Assembly: GCA_937960435.1 (NCBI GenBank)
Contig: CALGPN010000056.1
Coordinates: 1 to 42,009, forward strand
DNA length: 42,009 nt
Direction: 5' to 3'
Source of the DNA: an uncultured Desulfosoma sp.
GTDB lineage: Bacteria > Desulfobacterota > Syntrophobacteria > Syntrophobacterales > DSM-9756
Position numbers and translations under genes: made by a program. Of the stretch, positions 1 to 8,262 are shown piece after piece; position 1 is the first letter of the stretch, and each line of letters opens with the position of its first letter. The notes under the pieces were generated by a model that was not told the DNA's origin, did no database searches, and was given only the letters and a program-made list of their open reading frames with translations.

Positions 1-227
1 ACAGGCCCCACGACGGAAAGCGGCGCGAGAATCGGGGGTTTTCGAAGAGAAGGTTATTCCCCACATGCGACGCGACGCGAATCCCTTGGTTTGAGGCATT
101 TTCCGGCCGGTAGACAAAAAGATGTAGAAGGGGGAGGAGGAGTGTTGGACAGGTTTTGTTTTCGCCGGCCTTTGGATTCGGATCGACATCCGGGGGGCGG
201 TCGTGGGGAGGGGGGGAGCCGCGTCGG

Positions 228-254
228 TGTTGGGGTTCGCTGCGCTCACCCCAA
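228..254 (-). repeat. REP-like palindrome family 1, copy 1
   Basis: Shares the core with the next two copies: 8-base arms GTTGGGGT/ACCCCAAC around a GAGCGCAGCGA loop, read on the minus strand. The last arm base at the 5' foot differs and the GTAGG foot present in copies 2 and 3 is missing, so this copy is probably decayed. Confidence 0.75.
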
Positions 255-286
255 ACGACAGGTTTGCGGGTCCCGTATGAGGTCGA

Positions 287-320
287 TGTTGGGGTTCGCT
301 GCGCTCACCCCAACCTACGG
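287..320 (-). repeat. REP-like palindrome family 1, copy 2
   Basis: A perfect hairpin: arms GTTGGGGT and ACCCCAAC around an 11-base loop, preceded on the minus strand by the foot CCGTAG. A hairpin with a 5' GTAG foot is the hallmark of REP sequences mobilised by RAYT (REP-associated tyrosine) transposases. No RAYT gene is present in the window. Confidence 0.85.
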
Positions 321-358
321 TGGACGGCGTGCGCGAGGTCGCGAAGTACGGGCATCAA

Positions 359-392
359 TGTTGGGGTTCGCTGCGCTCACCCCAACCTACGG
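359..392 (-). repeat. REP-like palindrome family 1, copy 3
   Basis: Identical to copy 2 over the whole 34 bases, including the GTAG foot, and in the same orientation. The spacing of copies (about 59 and 72 bases start to start) is irregular and the intervening sequences are unrelated, so this is not a CRISPR array. Confidence 0.85.
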
Positions 393-439
393 ATCCTTCG
401 AGGTTCCGGTTGGGACGTGCGCCCGTCTCCTTTGCATGA

Positions 440-3322
440 TCACCCGCGGGCGTTTTCGGAGCACGAAGGGGGATCGCCGTCGATTCCCAGGAATTCTTTG
501 AGGTTTGAGACCACGGGGCGCAGGCGACGGGGATCGACCCATATCCCTACGGCGGCGATGACCGAGTGGCGTCGATAGGGGTCCACCTCAAACTGCCACG
601 GCCTCACGGCCCCTTCGATCCCTTTGTTTTTCAAAAAGACCTCAAAATCCCGAACCCGACGGCACAGGTTCTCGTATTCTTCCCGGCCGTAGACCACGCC
701 GTCGAATTCCCCGAAGGAGCATCGGCCGAAGGCGATGACATAACCGGGCTCTGCGGCCGAGGTGGCGCCCCCCTTTTCGCGCATGATGCGAAATTCGGGG
801 TAAGGGGCGAAAACCGGGTCCACATGATACAGATCCACGAATTCCCCCTCAGGCACGGCGCTTTGTAACGTCATGGGACAGCCGTGTTTCGACTGGTCCA
901 AAAACGTTCGTAAATACCTGCAGACCACGTCGAAATCTTCGTCGGGAATGGCCAAACCGATGCTCACGATGCGCGCATGGCCTTGCCCCAAGGGCGGCTC
1001 GCCTTGGATCAGGCGAAGGCGCTCCGTAAGTCGCGGGTTGATCTGCTTCAGGTAAGACATGAAATGGCGCGCCAGGATTTCCTTTTCCGCATATTTCATG
1101 AGCCCAGGATTGACTTGAATGCTGTCCAAATCCTGATCGTATTCAAAGTTGCTGGCAAAGATGAGGTAGTAGTAATGGGGAACGCGCATCAAATGAAAAC
1201 CTTCGGCCTCGAACTCCTTCACCACGCTCATGGTGCGGTTCTTGATAAAAATATCCCGGATAACGTCGCTTTCGCCTTCTCCCCGTTCTTTGGCCTTTTC
1301 CACCATGATTTCGTGAACCCAGTGGGTGCGCCACGTCGTGCACAGCATGAGCGCTCTGAGGATCTTGAGCACTTCTTCCCCCAAGCGATGCCCTCGATAA
1401 ACCAGAGGCGGCCCCAGGTCGAATTGGTCCACACGGACGTCTTTCAAAGCCAGGGTGCGTTCCCGATCCCTTTCGGGGATGTAGGTAAGGTAGGTGCCGA
1501 AAGCGTGCATGAGCTCTTTTTCGGAAACAGTCCGGTCTCCCTCCTTGAGCCGTGTTTCGAGCCTTTGGTAGTGCGCTAGCTCCAACTCCATTTGGTAATG
1601 AATATCCAGCAATGTGTCGTAATCCAGCTCATGGTAGCCGGCTCGGTCGAACTGTTCCCGCAGGTATTCCCAGTCTACGTAAAGTTTTTTGCGGATTTTC
1701 CGATCCACCAGGTAATCGTGCGCTGTGGTAAACCCCACAATGCCTCGTTCCCCATCCACGAACACTTCGCGGCCCATGTAGGCGGCCAAGGTGCATTCCG
1801 GGTTGAGTTCGATGCGGTCTTCATCCACGTACACCAAGGGCCGGCCCAACACGTCCGACACATTGATGAGATACGGTTTGCTGTAGGCCACGGCGGAGAC
1901 GGCTTCGTGGCCGGTGACGTTTCCGTCGCAACGGATGATTCCACGCACATTCGGGTGATTCACGGCCAGATCCGTCTCCCCATAGGGTCTTTTCCGCAGC
2001 ATGATGACGGCGCGACCTTGTCGGGCCGCTTCCAGGGCTTCTTCCGTCCCGAAGACCAAAACACCTCGGTCCGCCGTATCGGTAATGGGTTCGCCCACCG
2101 CGAGGACCTGATAGTCGGAAAACCCTTCGCGGAGCATCTTTTCGGGCTGTTCCAAAGCCGTGTTGATGATGAGGGAGGCCATTTGGATGGTGGTTTTTCC
2201 TTCATCCACCAGATCCCACATGGCCCGGGCCGTGGCGGAAAAGGTCATGCGCAACGGACGGCGCTGGAGAATGTAGAGTTTGCGGTCTTCCACCGTAAAT
2301 TCCACATCCAGGGGTCGCTTGGCCCGAGTTTCCAGCCGATCCCGAACGGTCATGAGCAAGTCGTAGATATCGGGAAAACGCGCTTCCAGATCCTTTGTGT
2401 GCAGGAGCTCTTTTCGGAGCTTTCCCGAGACGATCTTGTCGCATTGCACTTTAGGCGCCCATTCGATGACGGGCGTAGCCGCGCCGGTTCTCGGATTTCG
2501 TGTAAAGAGGACCCCGCCCAAACACCCGTGCTCGTCGCGGTTGCCGAAAACCATGGCCTGCACGATGACCGCCGTGCCCATATCGTCGGGGACCTTGGGG
2601 CTTCGGCTGAGCCGCGCTTCTACAGCGGTTTCCGCCATCCAGGAATGGAAAACGCTTTCGATGGCCGCCTTCAGCTGCCTCAAGGGATCGGATTCCATAG
2701 GAGCCGCCACCCCTTGGGGTGCAGCGCGAAGGAGCACCTTTTTGTAGGCGTCGATCAAGGGAAAGAGCTCATCCACAGGGACCGAGCCTTCGTCACCCAC
2801 ATGGAATTTTTGCAAGACCTCGAAAAAACGCTCGTAGGGAATTCCCAGCACCACTTCGCCGTACATGCGAATGGCTTCCAGATAGGTCCCCAAGAGGAAC
2901 GCTTCATCCTCTCCCGCTTCGATCAGGGCGGTGACGATTTCGTCATTGAGACCCACGTTGAGGATCGTGCTGATGGCCCCGGGCAAAGACACGGGGGCTC
3001 CGCCGCGCACGGCAACGATCAGCGGCATGCGGCCGCTGGTGTCGCCGTAGCGGCGCCCGACGCGGCGTTCCAAATCGGCGAGAGCCGCGGTGGCGGCGGC
3101 GAACAACCCCTCGGGTAGCGACCCGTTGTTGTCGTCAAAAGCCTTCCAGGCTTCGGTTGTCAAAATGAACCCGTCGGGCACCGAGATCCGGTGTTCCATG
3201 CCGGGAAAATCGCAGCGGAGGTTCTGGAAATCCTCCACCAACTTGGCCCCCTTGGCTCCCAGCTTGTCGATCTGGGACGGGTCAGCCTTTTCAAACGAAA
3301 GCACCATGGCATCATAGGACAT
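440..3322 (-). CDS. PPDK-like ATP-grasp/phosphohistidine protein without the PEP/pyruvate barrel
   Basis: A 960-residue protein whose first half matches pyruvate, phosphate dikinase (PPDK). Residues about 1-360 form the ATP-grasp nucleotide-binding domain: GAKGAKL at 22-28, then VRGGAPVSLPG near 105-115, where PPDK has VRSGAxVSMPG. A swivelling phosphohistidine domain follows, with His472 in GNVTGHEA at the place of the catalytic PPDK TSHAA histidine. PPDK would then continue into a PEP/pyruvate TIM barrel. Here residues about 540-960 are a different, unrecognised region rich in aromatic and charged residues. The protein can therefore be predicted to bind ATP and carry phosphate on His472, but the final acceptor is unknown and ordinary PPDK activity is doubtful. 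The start has a good Shine-Dalgarno sequence (GAGGAG). The gene is divergent from the Hdr/Fwd-like operon and about 157 bases from it, so shared regulation is possible. Alternatives are a dedicated dikinase or a regulatory paralogue. Confidence 0.85.
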   Translation of the reverse strand: MSYDAMVLSFEKADPSQIDKLGAKGAKLVEDFQNLRCDFPGMEHRISVPDGFILTTEAWKAFDDNNGSLPEGLFAAATAALADLERRVGRRYGDTSGRMPLIVAVRGGAPVSLPGAISTILNVGLNDEIVTALIEAGEDEAFLLGTYLEAIRMYGEVVLGIPYERFFEVLQKFHVGDEGSVPVDELFPLIDAYKKVLLRAAPQGVAAPMESDPLRQLKAAIESVFHSWMAETAVEARLSRSPKVPDDMGTAVIVQAMVFGNRDEHGCLGGVLFTRNPRTGAATPVIEWAPKVQCDKIVSGKLRKELLHTKDLEARFPDIYDLLMTVRDRLETRAKRPLDVEFTVEDRKLYILQRRPLRMTFSATARAMWDLVDEGKTTIQMASLIINTALEQPEKMLREGFSDYQVLAVGEPITDTADRGVLVFGTEEALEAARQGRAVIMLRKRPYGETDLAVNHPNVRGIIRCDGNVTGHEAVSAVAYSKPYLINVSDVLGRPLVYVDEDRIELNPECTLAAYMGREVFVDGERGIVGFTTAHDYLVDRKIRKKLYVDWEYLREQFDRAGYHELDYDTLLDIHYQMELELAHYQRLETRLKEGDRTVSEKELMHAFGTYLTYIPERDRERTLALKDVRVDQFDLGPPLVYRGHRLGEEVLKILRALMLCTTWRTHWVHEIMVEKAKERGEGESDVIRDIFIKNRTMSVVKEFEAEGFHLMRVPHYYYLIFASNFEYDQDLDSIQVNPGLMKYAEKEILARHFMSYLKQINPRLTERLRLIQGEPPLGQGHARIVSIGLAIPDEDFDVVCRYLRTFLDQSKHGCPMTLQSAVPEGEFVDLYHVDPVFAPYPEFRIMREKGGATSAAEPGYVIAFGRCSFGEFDGVVYGREEYENLCRRVRDFEVFLKNKGIEGAVRPWQFEVDPYRRHSVIAAVGIWVDPRRLRPVVSNLKEFLGIDGDPPSCSENARG

Positions 3323-3479
3323 GGATGGCTCCTCACAAACGGGGTCGGTGTGGATCGAAGTCGGCGTCCGGGAAGTGAAATGCGGTATAGGTCTTCATTT
3401 GATGCCATAGCTGTGCTACAAAAAAAAGGAATGTGAATTTTTTCGATTGCGCGCGCGGTTCAAACCTCTCCAGGGGATC

Positions 3480-4379
3480 ATGAAACGGGAAGACGCCCAC
3501 CGCATCCTCTTCGCCCTGCGCTTCTACCATGTGACGCTGTCCTTGGAAATCGACCGAGACCGTTGCATCCACTGCGATTTGTGTTCCTTGGCCTGTCCTC
3601 GCCAGGCCCTGCGCATCGAGGCGGACGAGCACGGCCTGCAGATCCACCTGGACTCCGGTCGATGCGTCTTCTGTGAAGTCTGCGCCTACGTGTGCCCTGT
3701 CTCGGCCGTCGAGCTGCGATATGAGGAACAGTCGAAGGAACTTCTTCGCCGATCGGGCGGCTTGCCACTCATCCCCGAAAAACTCCGGGTCGAAGTCGAT
3801 CGGTGTCCCCACCGCTGTGAACTCCTGGACTTCGAGGAAAACCACTGGTGTCGCCAGCAGCGCCGGCTCGTGGAAAACCGGGAAACCGAATGCCCCAAGT
3901 ATTGTTTTCGATGCGTGCAGAAATGCCCTCGAGGGGTCTACCGGGAAACATCCCAAGGGACGGTGCCCGACCCGGTCTCGTGTCTTCGGTGCGAGCAATG
4001 TCTGGACACGTGCCCTCAGGGCTCCATCCGCGTGACCCCTCTTTTTCGTGGCCGTGTGCTCCTGGATGCGGACCGATGCCCCGAGAATTGTTCCCTATGC
4101 CTTGACGTCTGCCCCGTAAAGGTGATCGAACGGCGAGAGGGTCGGGTCGTTTTGAGTCGCGATTCCTGCGCCTTGTGCGGTGCGTGCGCCAACGTGTGTG
4201 ACCACGACGCCATTCGAGTGGTGCGGGAGGCGGTTCTTGTGCCCGAAGGCGACACATGCGCTCTGTGGGTTCGCATCCGAGACGCCCTTACGGCAGGCCT
4301 ATGTCGCGAAGCCCCGGCCCGGTCCACTCCCCCGGTCACCGCCTCTCTACCATCCGCACAGACGGGGCCTCAGCCATGA
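3480..4379 (+). CDS. Polyferredoxin with about six [4Fe-4S] motifs (FwdF-like)
   Basis: A 299-residue soluble iron-sulfur protein and the first gene of the redox operon. Cysteine clusters of the CxxCxxCxxxC type or close variants are at residues 29-39, 62-72, 138-149, 168-178, 200-211 and 230-240. Extra cysteines at 109, 113 and 124 may complete another site. The 142-149 and 200-211 groups have the CxxxCxxCxxxC spacing seen in polyferredoxins. The role is electron wiring between flavin and Fe-S subunits, as FwdF does in the methanogen formylmethanofuran dehydrogenase complex, although FwdF carries eight clusters. I chose ATG 3480, after AGGGG, over a TTG at 3447. The stop overlaps the next start in ATGA, so the genes are translationally coupled. 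It has no signal peptide and is cytoplasmic. The Pro/Ser-rich last 25 residues are probably disordered. Confidence 0.88.
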   Translation: MKREDAHRILFALRFYHVTLSLEIDRDRCIHCDLCSLACPRQALRIEADEHGLQIHLDSGRCVFCEVCAYVCPVSAVELRYEEQSKELLRRSGGLPLIPEKLRVEVDRCPHRCELLDFEENHWCRQQRRLVENRETECPKYCFRCVQKCPRGVYRETSQGTVPDPVSCLRCEQCLDTCPQGSIRVTPLFRGRVLLDADRCPENCSLCLDVCPVKVIERREGRVVLSRDSCALCGACANVCDHDAIRVVREAVLVPEGDTCALWVRIRDALTAGLCREAPARSTPPVTASLPSAQTGPQP

Positions 4380-6517
4380 GCGGTATCGGCGTTTACATTT
4401 GCCACTGCGGCCAAAACATCGCGGGGGTGATTGACGTGCAGGCTTTGCGGGAGCGTGTGGCCTGCCGCAGTGAGGCCACGGTGGTCAAGACCAACGTCTT
4501 CTGTTGTTCCGAGCCGGGCCAGAAAGAGATCCAGGAAGACATTAAAGAACACGGCCTGGAGCGGGTCCTTGTGGCCGCATGTTCCCCCAGACTCCATGAG
4601 GTGACCTTTCGGCGAACCATCGCCCAAGCCGGCCTCAACCCCTACCTATTGGAAATGGCCAACATTCGGGAACAATGCTCATGGGTCCATCGCGGCCCGG
4701 AAGCTTTGGACAAAGCCCTGGATCTCATCCTCATGGGTTTGGCGCGGCTCGTCCGCTTGATTCCGCTCCAGGACCGAGTGGTTCCGGTGACGCGACGGGC
4801 CTTGGTCATCGGCGGCGGTGTGGGCGGTTTGAGCGCTGCCTTGGAACTGGCGGATTGCGGGGTCCCCGTGGTCCTGGTGGAAAAAAGCGTCCATCTCGGC
4901 GGCCAGGTCCTGCGATGGAACATCCCCGTTCCGAATGCCGATCCCTTGTCCTGTTTCGTGCGGCCTCTCATCACCCGGGCGATGCTCCACCCCCGCATTC
5001 GGGTGCTCGATGGCTCCACACTGGAAGACGTGCAGGGCACCATAGGTCGCTTTACGGCGTCGATTCAAGGAGCTGCGGGGTCGAGCACCGAAGAGGTGGG
5101 GGCGGTGGTGGTCGCCACCGGCTTCGAACCGTACAACCCGGATCTTTCCCGGTATCCCTTCGCCTCCCTGCCCCAGGTGATGACTTCGGTTCAGTTGGAA
5201 GAAATTTTCCGCAAGGAAAAGCCCGGACATCCCGCCACGCCCTCGGCGCTGGAAGGCGTCCGCACGGTCGCTTTTCTTCAGTGCGTCGGATCCCGTCTCG
5301 ATGAAGAATACCCTCATTGTTCGCGCATCTGCTGCGCCATCACATTAAAGCAGGCTCTGGCCTTACGGGCTCTCGGCATCGAAGTTCAGGTTTTTCATCG
5401 AGACATTCGCCTCTACGACAAGAACCAAGAAGAGGAGCTCTACGGCCGAGCCCGCCGGCTGGGCGTTCAATTTCATCGGGGGACTCTGAAGGCCGTGGAA
5501 CCGGATTCCGAAGGCGGTTTGAGGATTTGCTGGCACGATGAATTTCTTCAATCGACCTTGTGCGTTCCAACGGACCGATTGATCTGTGCGGTGGGGCTTC
5601 GGCCCAGGTCCGATGCGGAATCGTTGCGACGGGTCTTGCGTCTGGCGGTCAGTCAGGACGGGTATCTTCTGGAAGCGCACCCCAAGCTCCATCCCCTGGA
5701 GTCGGCCGTGGAAGGGGTTTTTCTGGCGGGGTCATGCCAAGGGCCGAAGGACGTCCGGGAAACGGTGGCCGCCTCTGTCGGGGCCGCCGCCAAGGCTTAC
5801 CAACTCCTGTGCAAAGATCACCTGCTCCTTGACGGCATGATCGCCGTAATCGATCGGGACCGATGCACGGGATGCGGCACTTGTGCGGCCGAATGCCCCT
5901 ACCAAGCCATCGCCCTTCGGGAAGACGAAAAGGGCACAACTAAAGCTCATGTGGAAACGGCGGCCTGCAAAGGCTGCGGCGTGTGCGCCGGATGTTGCCC
6001 GACGGAAGCCGCCGATCATTTAGGCTTTCCTTTGGAGGCGCTCAAAGCCATGGTAGATGCGGCGCTCGCGGAAGGCGCGGCCCAAAAGATCCTGGCCTTC
6101 TGCTGCCACTGGTGCGCCTACGCGGGCGCGGACGCGGCAGGGGTTTCGCGCATTCCTTATCCTGCGAACGTGCGCATCGTGCGCGTTCCGTGCTCAGGGC
6201 GCATCAGCGCTCGGCTGGTGTTGCACACTTTCAAGAAAGGGGCCAGCCGGGTTATGGTCGCCGGGTGCCATCCTCCGGGGGACTGCCATTACATTTCGGG
6301 CAATCTACGGTTCGAAAGCCGGGTCCCGCGGATTCGAAAACTTCTCTCAAAGAAAGGATACGACCCCGAACGGTTTTCGTATCACTGGGTCTCAGCCACC
6401 GAAGGGCCTCAGTTTCAGCACATCGTGCGTCGATTGGCCGAGGCGTTGGAATCCGAACAAAAAAAAACAGCGAGTTCGGCGCCCAACGCCGCGGCAGGTG
6501 ACGAGGGTGGTCGATGA
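4376..6517 (+). CDS. hdrA: HdrA-MvhD fusion flavoprotein (QmoB-like architecture)
   Basis: A 713-residue HdrA-family flavin/iron-sulfur protein. Residues 1-125 are the HdrA N-terminal cluster domain (CHCGQNIAGV at 9-18, FCCS at 42-45, AACSPRLHE, NIREQCSWVHR). Residues 140-480 are the thioredoxin-reductase-like FAD domain (GGGVGG at 146-151, LQCVGSR at 301-307). Residues 495-545 hold two [4Fe-4S] motifs. Residues about 570-690 are an MvhD (hydrogenase delta subunit) domain with FCCHWCAYAGAD, CSG and AGCHPPGDCHYISGN. This domain order is that of QmoB in sulfate reducers and of HdrA-MvhD fusions. MvhD domains normally dock HdrA to a hydrogenase or formate dehydrogenase, neither of which is encoded here. 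The segment after the FAD motif lacks the HdrA LDKTFPTLDC signature found in its neighbour. Start ATG 4376 overlaps the upstream stop; the 3' end overlaps the next gene by 4 bases. Confidence 0.92.
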   Translation: MSGIGVYICHCGQNIAGVIDVQALRERVACRSEATVVKTNVFCCSEPGQKEIQEDIKEHGLERVLVAACSPRLHEVTFRRTIAQAGLNPYLLEMANIREQCSWVHRGPEALDKALDLILMGLARLVRLIPLQDRVVPVTRRALVIGGGVGGLSAALELADCGVPVVLVEKSVHLGGQVLRWNIPVPNADPLSCFVRPLITRAMLHPRIRVLDGSTLEDVQGTIGRFTASIQGAAGSSTEEVGAVVVATGFEPYNPDLSRYPFASLPQVMTSVQLEEIFRKEKPGHPATPSALEGVRTVAFLQCVGSRLDEEYPHCSRICCAITLKQALALRALGIEVQVFHRDIRLYDKNQEEELYGRARRLGVQFHRGTLKAVEPDSEGGLRICWHDEFLQSTLCVPTDRLICAVGLRPRSDAESLRRVLRLAVSQDGYLLEAHPKLHPLESAVEGVFLAGSCQGPKDVRETVAASVGAAAKAYQLLCKDHLLLDGMIAVIDRDRCTGCGTCAAECPYQAIALREDEKGTTKAHVETAACKGCGVCAGCCPTEAADHLGFPLEALKAMVDAALAEGAAQKILAFCCHWCAYAGADAAGVSRIPYPANVRIVRVPCSGRISARLVLHTFKKGASRVMVAGCHPPGDCHYISGNLRFESRVPRIRKLLSKKGYDPERFSYHWVSATEGPQFQHIVRRLAEALESEQKKTASSAPNAAAGDEGGR

Positions 6518-8262
6518 CGACCAGACAAGGACACAAAACCTTGACACATGGCGCTCGCGTCCTCTTGTGCCGCTGTCCCGAACGGCACGGACGGCTCGAC
6601 CTCGATCGAACGGCCGAGGTTCTCTCCGAAGCGGGAATCGCCGTGCGTCTTGTGGATGCGTTATGCGACAGTAAAACTTTTCCAAAAGAAATGCTCGGAA
6701 CGGCCTTGGGCGGCGTGGAACGGCTCGTCATCGGCGCCTGTTCACCCTTTTTGATCGGCGAACTTCTCGAACAGGCCCTGCGGCACCGATGGGATCTGCG
6801 TTGGACGTTGGTGGACCTTCGGGACGTCCGCGACCCCGTCGCTTTGAGCGGCATCCTGAAAAGCCGTCTTCAGGTGTTGTCCCCCCCTTTTAAGAAAATG
6901 TGCGGGTTTCCTTCCGCCGACACCCCCCACAGGTCGCTGCGTCCCATCGGCGCCAAGGCTCCTCGGGGTGTCCTGGTCATCGGCGGCGGTGTGGGTGGCT
7001 GCCAGACGGCCTTGGACCTTGCCGGCATGGACATCCCGGTCACGCTCGTGGAAGCCGACGACTCCCTGGGCGGAAATATGGCCCGGTTGGACAAGACATT
7101 CCCCACCTTGGATTGTTCCATTTGCATCCTCGGCCCCCGGCTGGTGGACGCCGCCTCGCATCCCAACATCACGGTGCTCGCGTCGAGCCGCGTAAAGAGA
7201 ATCAGTGGACGACCGGGGCATTTCTTGGTGGAAGTGGAGCACCGCCCTCGTTACGTGGACATGACTCTGTGCTCCGGATGCGGCGCTTGCAGTGAAGTCT
7301 GTCCCGTGGTCGTCCCCAGTGCGTGGAACGCCGGTCTTCGCCCGCGAAAAGCTGTGGGCATCGTCTTCGAACAGGCCGTGCCTCTGAGGGCCGCCATTCA
7401 AAAAGAGTACTGCATCGAGTGCGGCCTGTGTGAGAAGGCCTGTGAAAGGAAGGCCATCCGCCTCGCCGAGGAACCTCGGGTGAGCCGGCTGCACACGGCG
7501 GCGGTGGTCCTTGCCGAGGGGGCCCGTCCTTTTCAGGCATCGCGTCTCGGATCCTATGGTTACGGCCGTTTTCCGGAAGTGATCACCAACCTGGAATTCG
7601 AACGGCTTGTGTGCGCCACAGGGCCGACGCAAGGATCCCTCATCACCCCCACCGGATCCCGACCTCGATCGGTGGCCTTCATCCAATGCGCCGGATCCCG
7701 CAACCGCCGCTTTCTGCCCTATTGTTCGGTCACCTGCTGCACAGCGAGCATCAAGGAGGCCATCCTTGTCCTGGAACACGAACCGGAAGCCGCCGTCACG
7801 ATCTTCTTTAACGACGTTCGAACCGCCGGGAAGAGTTTTGAAGGCCTCTTTCTGCGGGCGCGCGAGCGAGGCGTGCGTTTTGTGAAAGCCTTGCCGGATC
7901 GAGTGGAACGGGCGAAAGAAGGAGGGCGGCTTTCGGTGCATTACCGTTCCTTAGCCCATCGGGGAACCCAAACCCTGGAAGCGGATTTGGTGGTTTTGGC
8001 CGTAGGTGTCGAAGCGCCCAATGCCGATCCCCGGTGGGTCGTGCGCAGACCGCCCCAGAGGGATCGGTACGGATTCTACGAAGAGGCCTTCTTCTGGGGC
8101 GGACAGGTGGTCAGCACGGTCCCCGGTATTTTTCTTGTCGGGGGATGTCACGGTCCCAGGGACATCACCCAGACCGTCACCGAAGCCTCGGCTGCAGCAG
8201 CCCATGTGGCCAAATGGCTGCGGCGGGTCTCGTCTACCCCGGCCAAGAGCCTTGAGCCATGA
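6514..8262 (+). CDS. hdrA: HdrA-like FAD/iron-sulfur protein with altered N-terminal domain
   Basis: A 582-residue HdrA-family protein. Residues about 14-125 resemble the HdrA N-terminal domain (IGACSPFLIGELL), but the cluster-binding CHCG and FSCS motifs are lost (LLCRCP instead). Residues from 152 on are the FAD domain: VIGGGVGG, then GGNMARLDKTFPTLDC at 186-201, the HdrA signature missing from the previous gene. An insertion at 253-312 holds two [4Fe-4S] motifs (CSGCGACSEVCP, and CIECGLCEKAC). There are no C-terminal ferredoxin motifs. This is the QmoA-like or classical type, complementary to the QmoB-like neighbour, and the two probably form a pair. It overlaps genes on both sides by 4 bases (ATGA). 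It presumably passes electrons through FAD, and bifurcation is possible. The partner substrates are not evident from the sequence. Confidence 0.92.
   Translation: MTTRQGHKTLTHGARVLLCRCPERHGRLDLDRTAEVLSEAGIAVRLVDALCDSKTFPKEMLGTALGGVERLVIGACSPFLIGELLEQALRHRWDLRWTLVDLRDVRDPVALSGILKSRLQVLSPPFKKMCGFPSADTPHRSLRPIGAKAPRGVLVIGGGVGGCQTALDLAGMDIPVTLVEADDSLGGNMARLDKTFPTLDCSICILGPRLVDAASHPNITVLASSRVKRISGRPGHFLVEVEHRPRYVDMTLCSGCGACSEVCPVVVPSAWNAGLRPRKAVGIVFEQAVPLRAAIQKEYCIECGLCEKACERKAIRLAEEPRVSRLHTAAVVLAEGARPFQASRLGSYGYGRFPEVITNLEFERLVCATGPTQGSLITPTGSRPRSVAFIQCAGSRNRRFLPYCSVTCCTASIKEAILVLEHEPEAAVTIFFNDVRTAGKSFEGLFLRARERGVRFVKALPDRVERAKEGGRLSVHYRSLAHRGTQTLEADLVVLAVGVEAPNADPRWVVRRPPQRDRYGFYEEAFFWGGQVVSTVPGIFLVGGCHGPRDITQTVTEASAAAAHVAKWLRRVSSTPAKSLEP

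Larger units (their letters stand above)
1..439. other. Intergenic region with REP-like repeats; no convincing gene
   Basis: I see no convincing complete gene here. Open frames across 91-578 translate to low-complexity Gly/Arg-rich strings, and they exist because a palindromic repeat occurs three times (listed separately). A short frame open from the left edge to a stop at 92-94 could be the last 30 residues of a gene outside the window, but this cannot be tested from the sequence given. The region lies downstream of the minus-strand PPDK-like gene. Confidence 0.6.

Noticed and set aside
228-392. Possible CRISPR array from three evenly placed repeats
   Set aside because: Spacing is unequal (59 and 72 bases), spacers are unrelated in length, there are only three copies, and the repeat is a hairpin with a GTAG foot, which fits REP elements.
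91-578. Open frames in the left intergenic region
   Set aside because: Compositionally odd, created by repeated palindromes, without a ribosome site or recognisable domain.
1592-3118. A 508-residue plus-strand frame opposite the PPDK-like gene
   Set aside because: It is antisense to a gene with strong domain matches, and its His/Gln/Phe-rich sequence is typical of a shadow frame.
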